Source: Daldinia sp. FL1419 (Eukaryota > Ascomycota > Sordariomycetes > Xylariales > Hypoxylaceae). From it: a stretch of 64,000 bases of DNA. Position numbers and translations under genes: made by a program. Below the pieces are notes generated by a model, which saw only the letters and a list, made by a program, of their open reading frames with translations, was not told where the DNA came from and made no database searches. How positions within the stretch are numbered: the stretch's first letter is position 1; each line of letters opens with the position of its first letter. Shown piece by piece: positions 47,801-58,837 of this stretch. The stretch is from assembly GCA_025201765.1 (NCBI GenBank), contig MU623376.1, forward strand, positions 124,001 through 188,000, written 5' to 3'.

Positions 47801-50040
47801 ATGGAAGACGTCGAAGGAAGGTTATGTGACATGTGTGTCTCGGTTATCCCTTACGAGGATTACTCCAACATGACGAGTGGCAGTTTTGACAAGAGATACC
47901 AAAAACAGCACCACCAAAATTACAATGATTTGACAGCGAGTAGGAATACTGGGTGTGCTATTTGTACTTTGTTATGGACAATGAACCAAGCCCCCGGTTT
48001 CATTGGCAGACACAGAGGAAGGCAAAAATTACGAGCACCAAGAAATCAAGATAGATTTTCGTATCGAGCCCCATGATTTGTACAGCGAATGGGCGTTGGG
48101 TACAAAATTTCACATTCGAAACCTTTGGACCAACTCGTTAGAGATTCCTAGTAAGCCTGCTATTTCTTACGATACCATACCGTCTTAGATGAAAATCCGC
48201 ATACTAATAAGCTATCTATATAGTCTATATGGGACCTTTGAAACTACTAACACGGGAAAATTCTGCGCCAATATCATCCCAGGATCTGTTGCATGATCTT
48301 GAGGCTCATCCTTGGGCCACCCTCACCCCTAATATAGGGGGTGATGAATCCTTAGTGAAAATACGACAATGGATATCATTTTGCCGGACCAACCATAAAT
48401 TCTGCCATTCGAACCACAGACGCCATGAACTGTCCGTCTTAGAACCTGGCGCATTTTTCCCGACTCGTGTGCTTGACGTAGAGGAAGCTGACATTGGGAA
48501 AATAACTCTACGTAGTAGAAAAGAGGTCTTGGTCCAATTCGATACGGATAGAAAAGTACGTCAACCGACATCGGACGAGTCTGGGGCGGTGCACGAACAT
48601 CCTGTTTATTGGACTTTATCTCATCGCTGGGGTGATGCCGATGAGATGCCACGGCTTCTTAAGGACACGGAGACGCAACTCCATGAAGGCGTCGGGCTCC
48701 ATGAATTATCGCCGATCAACAAAGCGTGGCCGACTTTCCTCGACGCAGCTCTTCTCGTCAAACGCCTTGGATATAGATATCTCTGGGTTGACTCATTATG
48801 TATTCGACAAGATTCGGAAGAAGATTGGCAACGAGAAGCTTGTTCGATGATAGATGTTTACCGTCATTCACATTGTAATATATCGGCAACCTATGCGTCG
48901 TATGACCCAGCAAACAATGGCATTTTCAGGCGGAGAAAGATCTGTGAAAGGCACCTCTATCCATTCGTGGTGAACATAGCCGGCCAACAATGGTGGGTAT
49001 GGAGTGCTCTAGCATGGTACGACCTCGAGGAAGCGCCTCTCAATAAACGCGGCTGGGTTGCACAAGAACGCTTTTTACCTACGGGCACTCTTTATTTCAC
49101 CGAATACCGGGTGCTCTGGGAATGTGAGGAGGACGGCAGTGACGAACCCCAATTGGCAGGTGACGCGACGCCTTTGGAGAATCTAACGCGTTTGAAAAGA
49201 TATTTAGTCGGCGGTAATAACATTGCGCGAGATTATAAGATGGCGGCTTTGGATTTTGGAAAAGTCAAAGGAACACCTACTCGAGAGAGCTTGCGGAAAA
49301 TATATTCCTACTGGTGTCCTATGCTGAGTTATTACGCATCCTGCGGACTTACAAAGGAGTCTGACAGGTTGGTTGCTATATCTGGTGTCGCGAAGGATTT
49401 CCAAGAAGTCACCAACGACACGTACTTGGCTGGCTTGTGGAAAGATATGCTCAGCTACTGGCTTGCGTGGTATATCACCTCCCGGTCTGAGGACCAATTC
49501 AAACGTAATAAATTCGCGCCATCGTGGAGTTGGGCTTCGATAGCAGGAGGCGAGCTAGCGTTCCCGTGTCTACACGAGAATAGCATCTCATATATTAAAC
49601 TCATTAAGGCGCGAATCGAACCTGAGTCACCTGAGGGGGACTCCTTCGGGCAGCTTCGGTCTGCGGAGCTTGAGATCGAATGTATGCTTTTGTATTTTTG
49701 GATAGGATGCCGCTACGACGGGGGAATTGCCCGGCCGACTCTGGTATATTATGACGAAGCTCGAAGCCGGTGTTATTTTGAAAAAGATTGTATAACAAAG
49801 ATATATTTCGACACACACGAGCCAGAGATTCGATTCCAGGAAGCTGAGAAGAGAGGCGATGGTTTTTTATGTACCTGTATTCCAACGTGGAGGGGCGAGT
49901 CGGAGTTATCCTGTCTCATATTAGAATGTGATGGAGATGGGAAGTATAAACGGGTCGGCCTCATTATATTATGGTCTTTAGAAGAAACCCACTTATTAGA
50001 CTTTGTAGATAAACGTACAGATGGTATTACGCTCATATAA
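47801..50040 (+). CDS. HET-domain protein with a one-base frame break in exon 1
   Basis: HET (heterokaryon incompatibility) proteins can trigger cell death when unlike fungal strains fuse. From ATG 47801 the N-terminus has CDMC and the GCAIC pair typical of the family. The frame breaks at CCCCC (47991-47995); losing one C continues as ADTEEGKNYEHQEIKIDF. An intron (48151-48223) then joins LEIP to IYMGPLKLL. With that one base removed the chain is 721 residues. The HET domain is clear: VYWTLSHRWGDADE, LLVKRLGYRYLWVDSLCIRQ, EDWQREACSMIDVYRHSHCN, NISATYASYD, then ERFLPTGTLYF and FAPSWSWASI. No nucleotide-binding or repeat domain follows. The break may be a sequencing error or true inactivation. 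Confidence 0.85.
48151..48223 (+). other. Intron of the HET gene
   Basis: GTAAGC donor, ATACTAATAAG branch region, CTATATAG acceptor, 73 bp. It links the second frame to the 603-residue downstream ORF. Confidence 0.8.
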
Positions 50041-50570
50041 TAATAATACTACGAATACCTTAGGTTAGACATTAACTAACTAGGTTAGGCATGTATTACC
50101 AATTCTAGTTTTATATTTCCTTTTTATGCATTTCTCTTATCTCGCTAAATGCTATGTACGTATGTGAAGCAAATTGGATACTTGGGTACTACATACGTCA
50201 AACCCCACTCGAGGTGAGCCTTGAAGGTACCGTAGACCTCAATTGGCACTGTCACATTTTCAACTTCTCAGCTTTTCTCCTCAGCCGCGGCAAACAAGCA
50301 ACAAATACGACATGCCACCACCTCCTTAAACAGATCGTCGGTCAAGCTCTTACAACAAACCAATTCGCCAATTTGTCAATTCGCACCAAAACAAGTGCGT
50401 TCAATCCAAATAAACCACTATTCGCGACTCAACTTTTGCTTTTCGCGTCAAAAAGCTCCACCGAAACCCCCCCCCCCAAAAAAAAACTGCATCGTTAGGT
50501 ATTACGTAGCCTCTTTTTTTTTGTCCCTCCGTCGCATCCCACCAGAACCGCGTCGCAAGCAATCATCGCC
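50041..50570. other. Intergenic and SHR3 leader
   Basis: C- and A-homopolymer runs (50467-50486) and a T-run (50512-50521) lie just upstream of SHR3. The ORF at 50154-50498 has no support. Confidence 0.6.
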
Positions 50571-51399
50571 ATGTCGGATAAGTGGGTAGATTGGAACAAG
50601 ACCACCCGGTCCAAGGACTATCGCGGGTCCGGGTCGTTCGCGACGTTTATGATTATAGGACGTATGTATTCTTATTCTGCTTCTTGGACCCCGCGGCGCA
50701 AAGTGGCGTCTGTAGATCTCCCAGGTTAAGTTGGGTGGTTGATAACAATACTAACATTCACGGCTTCCAGCAACATGTTTCTTCCTCGGCATCCTCTTCG
50801 CCATGTTCCCCTACGATTTCCCGCTGCTCTGGACTAAAGACCCCATCTCGGCGACGTACCTCGATCAGCTCGAAATCCACCTGAAATTCATGCACCAGTC
50901 CCCGCCCCTCATCGCGCGCATCTTGAGCATCATGGTCGGCGTCGGTTTCCTCGGCTTTTTCATCAAGCTATTCCGCGCCTCCGAATCTAACATGCTGTTC
51001 GACGGCGCCTCCCTCGTCCTCTACCTCATCGGCGTCGGCGTCTACGTCGCTAACATCGTCAAGGGCCTGCGTCTCGTTAGCGCCGGCGCCTGGAACGAGA
51101 ATTCCGCGGCCGATTTTGATCCTACGACCGTGGGAGTGGGACGACCAGGCGTTGGTGGTGGGGACCCGTTGACCGGAGGAGAGATTATTTTGGGACGAGA
51201 GGATAGCTTGAAGGTTCTGGCTGCTAGTAATACCATTTTGGCGCTGGTCTTAGTCGGTGTGTTGGTCCTACAGGCGGGCCAGTGGTATGCGGAGCGCAAG
51301 GACGACGAGGAATTCGAAAAGTACGAGAAGATGGAGAAGACCGGTAATGGCGGACGCCCGTCTAGCCCGACGGCGGAGAAGAACAAGAAGAAGCAATGA
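50571..51399 (+). CDS. SHR3: ER packaging chaperone Shr3 for amino-acid permeases
   Basis: Shr3 is an ER membrane protein that helps amino-acid permeases fold and enter COPII vesicles. Two exons (50571-50661 and 50771-51399) give 239 residues. Visible are the N-terminal SFATFMIIG hydrophobic segment, the family block CFFLGILFAMFPYDFPLLW, and further membrane spans IARILSIMVGVGFLGFFIKL, FDGASLVLYLIGVGVYVANI and LAASNTILALVLVGVLVLQAG. The charged tail ends in KNKKKQ, a dilysine-like ER-retrieval-type end. Four spans in total match Shr3. Exon 1 is short and begins MSDKWVDWNKTTRS. Confidence 0.92.
50662..50770 (+). other. Intron of SHR3
   Basis: GTATGT donor, TACTAACA branch at about 50751-50758, CTTCCAG acceptor, 109 bp. 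Confidence 0.85.
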
Positions 51400-52489
51400 G
51401 GAGCTTCTGTTGTTCGTTTCCACCAAAACTTATTATTTTTTTTTCTCTTTTTATTCTTATCATGTAAGGCCCACACGCACAAGCTCAATCTCTGCGGATC
51501 TGGGCAAGGAAGGCTATTGTCGGTGCCGTTTATTAAAACCAAAACTACGTTGAGGATGATATTTTGGGTTTGGATTGTGGGTGGCTTCGCCAGTTACTAT
51601 TGAGATGGAGACGTATGCGTGGTTAGTGGGTGGGTGATTAATGGGAATGAATATGGGATAAAGATACCGTACCATGGGGAAGAACCTCTGGGAGGGAACT
51701 CAGCATGTTTGTACGAAAAGTTACCGCGCCTGTATCGAATATCGAATAGCCTAGGTTTGGAATGTATGCACGAACCAAAACGAACCCGAAATAGGTTCTT
51801 GCCTTTCTGAGGTCTTGACCTTTATACCTTATCTACGTATCTACATTATAGTATTCAAGGTATTTGGTTGAGCTCTATCAAGTTTCCATTATGTTCCAGG
51901 TGTGGTAGTTTGCGTGGGCATCTGGCCGATATATACGTCTCATTCTAAGACACTCTCACATCATGAAGTCAAATGATAGACGACGAGAAACTAAAGAAGC
52001 GAAAGTTTTATTAACCCGCACGAGGACGCACCCAGCAGGCATAGCCGTAGTTAAAAATCATAAGCACAGCAGATCAGAGCATCCATCCACCACGAATATG
52101 CCATAAATATATCTACTGTACACACATGCTCTGATCTCTGCAAAGAAAGCGCGCGTAGTATCGTATCCTATCATATCATATATACACGCCAGCAGATAGG
52201 ATAGTATCAGACTCAGTCGACCCTCCTTTTCAAACTACGAGGTCGAATGTAATAACAATAAAAATGTGCAAATGCAAACAAGTCCCCTTCCCAACGCCGT
52301 GCAATGCAACCTGCCTGCCTGCCTACCAGCCTGCCCTCCCAGTGGTATTGGTATTGGTATCGTGATAAAAATATCCCCAGACTCCCTGATTTTCGCTCCG
52401 CCGGAGCTGACAAAGAAGAATTAAAAGGTAAGCAGGACGAGATAAAGAATGCGTGCCCGCTTCGCTATGTAGTAAGTGCCGGTTTCTTG
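51400..52489. other. Convergent intergenic between SHR3 (+) and the cysteine-rich gene (-)
   Basis: Two 3' UTRs face each other here. A (CTGC)n run (52311-52325) and GTATTG repeats (52343-52360) are present. No gene seen. Confidence 0.6.
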
Positions 52490-53893
52490 CTACCTCCACC
52501 TCGGGAGTTGATCACCTAGTCGCGCCTGTCCCCTTACCGGCGTTGTGTTGCCATTACCATCCGCTCGCTGCTGGAAATTCGACCACGTCGTCACGGAGCT
52601 ATCCGGCCTGCCGTCTGCTACCGTGCGCGGGTCCGCGAAAATATTAATGCTCATGCCTTCATCTTGGCTGGCTCGGGCCCTCTCTTTGCCCTTTCCTTTC
52701 TTCTTCCCTCTTACGGTGCCGTCCCGTGCTGGTGTTACGGTGACCAGGGGTGCCGGGGTGGGAGAATAGTCACTCATATTCCTATAACCGCTACCCTCGC
52801 CCATGCTCTGCTGGAGTGTGTTCCATCCCGTCAGACTACGGAGCCCGCCTACTTCGGCCGAGGCGTGGTAACTACGCGGCGCGTCCGACATCTCGCTGTC
52901 GGGGCGACGGGCATATGGTGCATAAGGAGAGTTTGGCGGCATAAACCCGAGCCCTCCATACCCCTCGTCGGGCTTCCGATGACTACCGGGCGACGCCACG
53001 GCCGTTGGAGACGATGGCGCGAAGCTCCTCGGTGAACCGGACTGGGGTTGCTTTGCCAGGAAATCCAGGCGCTCGTTCGGATAGGTAGCATGGGGCACAG
53101 GGGCGCTGATAATGTTGCCGAAAGAAGAAGTCGAGTCGTGGCGATGTAGTTGTTCTTGTCTCTGGAGCTGCTTCTTGCGTTTATACCGCACGAGAATTAC
53201 GGCTAGGATAACAAGAACGAAGCCGACGACGCCTCCGATGACCCCACCAACAATTTTAATAGTATCAGCCGTACCCGTTGTCGACGGCGGCGGCGCCTCA
53301 GTGATGGGTTCACTGGATGGTTCTGCGGTTGACTCAGCAGGTGACGTGGGCGATGATGTAGCGGATGTTATCTCGCTTACGGCCACCGTCGTTGTCTTGG
53401 AGGCGGAGGCATGTGTGGATGTAGGGGCTGCTGTAGACGTGCTTGGGGAGCCCGATTGTGTCTCTGGCTTCTTGCTCTGGTCCGTGTTTTTGACGCAGAT
53501 CGTTCCATCACAATGGTATCCAAAGGGGCAGCAGGTCCCCGTCCCGCACGTTTCAAGAATTCCATCGAGTGCCGTCGTTTTTATTTCAGCTTCGGGATTT
53601 GCGACAGGGTCTTGTAACGCGAGATCGCATGTTATGGGATTTATCTTGTTACAAGTCTTGCCTTTGGGGCAGCATAATACCGTCGTGTTGCCAGCCAGGG
53701 CTATACACGACGTATCCGGTTCGCAACAAAAGTTGTCAGGCAGTCCAGATATTCCGCACTTTGTGAAATTTGCAGCACACGTGCTATCGGCTCTTTCGAA
53801 TAAAATATTTGGTCTAATATATGTGGCTGAAGCAGTCGTCGCCAGCACTGCCGCGAGATGTAAAGCCTTTCGAGGGCCCCAGAGATACGCCAT
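52490..53893 (-). CDS. Cysteine-rich single-pass plasma-membrane protein, function unknown
   Basis: 467 residues, one exon. A signal peptide (MAYLWGPRKALHLAAVLATTASA) leads to a cysteine-rich ectodomain with patterns CAANFTKCGISGLPDNFCC, LCCPKGKTC and CGTGTCCPFGYHC. A Ser/Thr/Pro-rich stalk follows (about 145-215), likely O-glycosylated. One membrane span, IVGGVIGGVVGFVLVILAVI, is bounded by RYKRKKQ. The cytosolic tail is Ser/Pro/Gly-rich and ends RLGDQLPRWR. The architecture recalls fungal wall-sensor or WSC-like proteins, but I see no WSC consensus. A surface-sensor role is only a guess. Confidence 0.8.
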   Translation of the reverse strand: MAYLWGPRKALHLAAVLATTASATYIRPNILFERADSTCAANFTKCGISGLPDNFCCEPDTSCIALAGNTTVLCCPKGKTCNKINPITCDLALQDPVANPEAEIKTTALDGILETCGTGTCCPFGYHCDGTICVKNTDQSKKPETQSGSPSTSTAAPTSTHASASKTTTVAVSEITSATSSPTSPAESTAEPSSEPITEAPPPSTTGTADTIKIVGGVIGGVVGFVLVILAVILVRYKRKKQLQRQEQLHRHDSTSSFGNIISAPVPHATYPNERLDFLAKQPQSGSPRSFAPSSPTAVASPGSHRKPDEGYGGLGFMPPNSPYAPYARRPDSEMSDAPRSYHASAEVGGLRSLTGWNTLQQSMGEGSGYRNMSDYSPTPAPLVTVTPARDGTVRGKKKGKGKERARASQDEGMSINIFADPRTVADGRPDSSVTTWSNFQQRADGNGNTTPVRGQARLGDQLPRWR

Positions 53894-55297
53894 GGGGTAG
53901 CCAACTCGGATAGGATACGACGGTTTTTAGTTTTTTATATGGGTGTTGTTACGATATTTGAGGTATACTTTTAAGGAAAAAAAATGAAAAGCCAAGAGAT
54001 AATTATGTAGAATGGAAAATAGAAGGTATGTACTAGGAAGTGGTAGGCAATATCTATGGTAGCAAAGGAAGCAAATTCAATCAAGAGAATCAGTTAGAAA
54101 CTAAAATGGTCAAGGGGGGTGAGTTAGAAATAGTAACAGAATAACTAGGCGGAGACAATGAACACGTCCTAGTATTCAATCTAGAATGACTATGAAAGGT
54201 GTGGGTGAATAAGGCATGGGACAAAAAGTGAACAATACAGCAAGCCATCAATGACAAGTGAGTTTTTGATGTCCATCCCATGAATCACGTTTCGTTCCTT
54301 GACATCTTTGTTTCCACTTTGTTCGACCATTGTTCGTTTCCTTGGCCCCGTGGCCCTGTCTACCTGGGTATAGCATAGCTGGCAATCATCGCGATCGCGT
54401 GACTTAAGCGACGATGATTTCCTCTAGTCCAACGATGCGGCCTGATGGAGTCTTGGACATGACGCCCGATATAATGCTGGGCAGGGAGTAGATGATCGAC
54501 TGGATATCTTCACTCAAAGATGACGATTTGATAAGACTTGGATGCAGAATATGCAGAATGTGCAGAATAGATCTAACTTAACCGCTACATAAATTACGTA
54601 GCCGTGTCCCATTCGAGTAGACTGACTGGATGCAACCGCTTTGGGACGAACCCGTGTGTTCGCGATGAGGCGATGCGGGTATTAAGCGAAGAAGCAGTCA
54701 CCCAAACGAGAGGTTCTCGTGAGGCGAATCGCCCATAGACAATCTTGGGGACGTAGTACTCGTTGGGCGGTTACAGGGGCGCCAGTCACGGCGGTTGTGA
54801 AGGAGAAGAAGTTTGAAGAGTCTTATTGGTCGAAAAGTATTCCAGAGTTTTAGTACGACTTTCAAATTAGGCGCGACAAGGTGGGAAACACGTGTATGAT
54901 TGGTCAAACACGTTTGGACTAAAACTAGGGTTTTCCTAATTTGGATCTGAATCTGGGCAAATCTAGACGCTGATTGCGCGAATACAAAAAGCTCCGTAAG
55001 ACCTCTAATCGAGACCCGCTATAGCTTAAAAATCCTACGTAGTAAGCCCTGAACTTAAACCTTCAAATGGTTGGAAGTCTATTGTTAGGAGGTGCGATAT
55101 GTTAGGTAAGCACATAAGTAGTACATCTTCCGTTACCCAGCACCTCCTAGCGTACATCTCTCCGAGGATTGCCGGTCGGTATTTTGTAGAGTCCGGGAGG
55201 CGCAGGACCATCAGCCATCCCAGGTACACAACCACGGTACATAACCACGGTACACAACCACCACATACATACAAATTTTCATTATTCTAGAGATGCT
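53894..55297. other. Upstream region of the cysteine-rich gene
   Basis: No confirmed gene. A start-less open frame on the minus strand, 54404-54577, ends in SGRIVGLEEIIVA and has fairly coding-like codons (see findings). A TGCAGAAT repeat (three copies) lies at 54543-54568. Confidence 0.45.
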
Positions 55298-55549
55298 ATG
55301 CTGTTGGAACGTATAACCATTCCCTCGGGCGGTCACGTACCTAATTATGACGATGGTGTGCACTTCACTTCTTCAAATGCAACGCACACGAGCCGCATAA
55401 TCCTCATGAATCCGTCAACGGGAGGCCTCATGCACAACATTTCTCCTTTACCAAGAACCACAGCCCACGGATCCTCTGAACCGAACGGCCTGGTTCGCGA
55501 CCCTACCACAGGGCTGTTGGTGGAATATGCGGCGCAAAGAACTACGTAG
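55298..55549 (+). CDS. Small hypothetical ORF, 83 residues
   Basis: ATG-started frame MLLERITIPSGGHVPNYDDG, then TSRIILMNPSTGGLMHNI and SEPNGLVRDPTTGLLVEYAA. It ends 14 bases before the 3' end of the convergent HAD gene. Codon use looks coding and an AG (TTCTAG) directly precedes, so it could also be the last exon of a longer gene. No family recognised. Confidence 0.4.
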   Translation: MLLERITIPSGGHVPNYDDGVHFTSSNATHTSRIILMNPSTGGLMHNISPLPRTTAHGSSEPNGLVRDPTTGLLVEYAAQRTT

Positions 55550-55562
55550 TTAGCAATTTTTC

Positions 55563-56417
55563 TTACCGTGAGGTCTCGTCCAAGGCCTTGATAGCGGAAT
55601 ACAACCCTTTCATTCCGTCCTCACTCTCACCGAGAAATCTGTCGTTTTCTCTTCTAACAACATCCATATCCTCGCTGCGGTCGTCCGTCCAGCGATATAC
55701 GTACACCGTATTCATACCGAGCGCCTTCGCGGCTCTGAGGTCATATGCGTGGGCTGCCACCATAACGGCCTCATCTGACCGGACCTTGACCAGCTCTAAA
55801 GCTTTTTGGTAGGCCTCCGGCGCCGGTTTATAGACGCCTAAGAGCTCGCTGGAGAACAACAAGCTGAAGACACCCTCTAGGCCGGAAGATCGGACTAGGT
55901 CAAGCTGAAGTCTAGTTGTCCCGTTAGCCAGCACAAATAACTCGAGGCCTAGTTCACGCTTCAGCGCAGTCAGCGCAGGGCGAACATCCGACCATGGAAC
56001 CATATTGTGCCACGAATGCACAGCGCGCTCGACAGCCGCTGTCCCGCTGCCCGGGGAAGTAACGTCGACTGCATTTGTAGACCCTCCGTCGTCCAGTCCA
56101 CACCCAACAAAGTGGTGGCGCTCTTGCTCGTACGTGTCCCAACCTAGGATTCTAAGTAAAGTTTTTCGATGTGTGATGTCAATATCCTCAGGAGGTAAGC
56201 CCTGTTGGGACCGAGCGTGTAGCTCCTTGAAGAATTCCTCGCGCCAATCGAGCGCCAACTTAGAGCGGGTTGCCTCCGCTATAGTTGTCGGCAAAGCGTT
56301 GGCGACTCCGCTATGCCAATCTAGACACGTTCCCATAAAGTCGAAAAATGCAGCTTTGATTCGCCTCCCCTGCGTCGTCGACTGGGTCGCCGATAATGAT
56401 TCTTGCGCATGCGACAT
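55563..56417 (-). CDS. HAD-superfamily haloacid dehalogenase-like hydrolase (type II)
   Basis: 284 residues, no intron. The HAD nucleophile Asp26 sits in AAFFDFMGTCLDWH. Motif II reads FVLANGTTRLQLD. The Lys of motif III is in GVYKPAPEAYQKAL, and the acidic motif IV is MVAAHAYDLRAAKALGMNTV. This is the pattern of 2-haloacid dehalogenase-like fungal proteins, which hydrolyse small 2-halo acids or related phosphate or halide substrates; the true substrate here is unknown. A Gly/Ser/Thr insertion (DDGGSTNAVDVTSPGSGTAA) lies in the cap domain. Confidence 0.9.
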   Translation of the reverse strand: MSHAQESLSATQSTTQGRRIKAAFFDFMGTCLDWHSGVANALPTTIAEATRSKLALDWREEFFKELHARSQQGLPPEDIDITHRKTLLRILGWDTYEQERHHFVGCGLDDGGSTNAVDVTSPGSGTAAVERAVHSWHNMVPWSDVRPALTALKRELGLELFVLANGTTRLQLDLVRSSGLEGVFSLLFSSELLGVYKPAPEAYQKALELVKVRSDEAVMVAAHAYDLRAAKALGMNTVYVYRWTDDRSEDMDVVRRENDRFLGESEDGMKGLYSAIKALDETSR

Positions 56418-58837
56418 TGTACCTGCACAAGCTCACGTTACCCGGTCTTGACAGACAGAGAGATCCCACCGCCGTTCCAAGTGATGATCCTCGCTTCGGT
56501 ACTTCAAAATTAGTTACTATGTTACACCACTAAGTGTTTTCAGAGTGAAACAATGTACGGGGCTGAATTTTGTCGGGTCGAAAAGACGGATGTGAAGGGG
56601 TCGACGAAGCCGGTAGACTTTGCGCGAGATCCGTTAAGGCGCAGACCGCCTATGCATCAGCTCTTCGTTTGCCGGCGGGGAAAAAGAATCGATTCCATGG
56701 TCTCATTCTCGGCCGAGATGACAAAATCCTGGTTACACTTACCTACGTGCCGAAGGATCCCCTGTCTAGTCCTTAACGCCAACGGCGCATTTTAGTTCTA
56801 GGTGAGGATATTCTGCGTTTAGCGAGAAAAATAAAAAAATGCCGTCGATGGCCGTGTGGCCTCGCTGGTTTCAAAAAGCTCCAAAAGATCGGATGAAAAA
56901 GCCATCTCAGCTTGCCAAGGGTAGAACAGCAATGTTGGCAATACGTCATGGCTGCCCGAGAACACATCGAAGCCCTGTTTAGACGCATTGATTTGCCCGC
57001 ACAGCCCACTATACGATACCTAGCGATGGAACAAATGGGCGCCTAGATCTCTTAATTCGCGTGGTTTGCGATCTAACATATGATGCGAGTAGCAACAATA
57101 TTTCTTGATACTATGAAGATTACCTAGGTTATATTTTTGATTTTGCCCGCATTCACGCGACACCAACGCCACAATCCAACTGCTATTCAACTGCTTATCT
57201 GCCTTGCCCTCGGTCTCAAGAACAATTGCAAGCATCAAGCATCAAGCATGTTAGGCGTATGTCGGTAAGTCTCGTGTGGTCTGTATGGTAGGTATGTAAT
57301 CGTCAAATGTCAAATGCAGCTGAAAGTGAAACCCCACCGAAGCTCTTTGATGGACTTTTCTGTAAGTTGTAAGGTGGATTGCAGGGAAATGCCAAAAAAA
57401 AAGGCCTTCGACCGGGTTGCTACATGGGGTAAATTTGACAAGAGGGCAGGCCGCCGCCGCATGGATAATGATATAGATGATCTACCGCATATGTGCGCTA
57501 TGGAACATACATAGGTACCTAGGTACCTACATACCTCACGTACCTATGTATGGGATACACATGTGGGAGCGCAATTGTATGGAGAAAGTGCTAAAGCCAT
57601 ATTCCCGTTCAAGTGAAACAGATATGGGATCGCCGGTCGTTGGGGCGTTGAGCACCTGACTCATTTGATCACGAGATCCATTCCCGTTCACCGCTCTGCA
57701 AATTTTTCTTTTCCTTCACCTTTTTTTCCAGATGCCCAAGATTTTTCTTTTTTTTTTCTTGGTGGAGTATAGGTGCGTATGTCCGGTAAAGGTAGCAAAA
57801 TTTTTGTTCTGGGGTTGATCGTAAAATGTGCCCATTTTTAGGTATTTTTATTCTTGGCTTCGTTAGTTTGTTCTTTAAGACATGTTGAAGAAAGCTAATT
57901 AAGCCAATTGTCTTTATTTTAGTTGCAATTAATTAGTCTAATGCGAGTATGACTCAAAGAATATGGGTTAATGCTATGCACCTACCAGGTCGGTACCCAA
58001 GGAGATATGGAAGTAGGCAAGTTAGCAAACCTATATCGTATGTTCTTAGTTACCTTGCGAAGATAGATTTTTGTAGATGCGAGTCACTCAAGTTACCCAA
58101 GTCGAAGAGTGGGAAAAAGAAAAAAAAGACTCAAGTATTTTGAATTTTGAAATTTTATTTTATTCTGATATCGGTGTTTTTATTATACTTTGCAACGATA
58201 AATACTTCTCCTATTACTCTTAGGGTTTTTAGTCCCTAAAGAGTATTGAGAGGCGAGGACAATCAAAACGGTGCCCCCCATATGAACCTGTTATGCTCCC
58301 CTTTCCTTCCAGGGAAACAAGTGATGCTAGGCCTTCATCCAGAACCAAATGCTGAGTCCGTAAAACCCTCAAAGGGCTCGAAACTGCCCGAAACTCCTAA
58401 TGCCCCTCTTGCCAATGCATGCAATGGTATATATAGAGCCTTTCCGACAATGCCATAGATACTACTAAAAAGGAATCAAAAATAAATAAAAAAAAGTTTC
58501 GTCATATCTTCGTAAGCCATAGCAAGGTTCATTACCTCCCAAAATGCCCAAGTGTCCAAATCTGACGGCCTCCCATCTCCACCGTCCTTACATGTTGATA
58601 TATCCAAGCTCCATAATATCTCCACCTATTTCCAAGTGTCGTTCCGGTTGCCTTGCGGCATCCTCTCTCTATGGGGTATTATGATGATAGTTAATGATAA
58701 TAAGAAAAATGTCGTCGTCAACCGTAGTCGCAGTGCGAAGGGGGTGGCAATTTCCTGCATCGCCCCCAGAAGGCCCACCCGCAGATGAGGAGAGGGGACT
58801 ACTCTCCTCGAGACCAGCTTGGAGGGATATGATCAAT
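56418..58837. other. Intergenic between HAD gene and PRO1
   Basis: Segment 56560-57010 is GC-richer with short overlapping ORFs on both strands, none recognised. TACCTAGGTACCTA palindromes lie at 57511-57530. The A/T-rich part 57680-58500 is unstructured; the right end is PRO1 3' UTR. Confidence 0.5.

Noticed and set aside
53112..53900. 262-residue plus-strand ORF
   Set aside because: Antisense shadow of the cysteine-rich membrane protein, which has a signal peptide, paired cysteines and a membrane span on the other strand.
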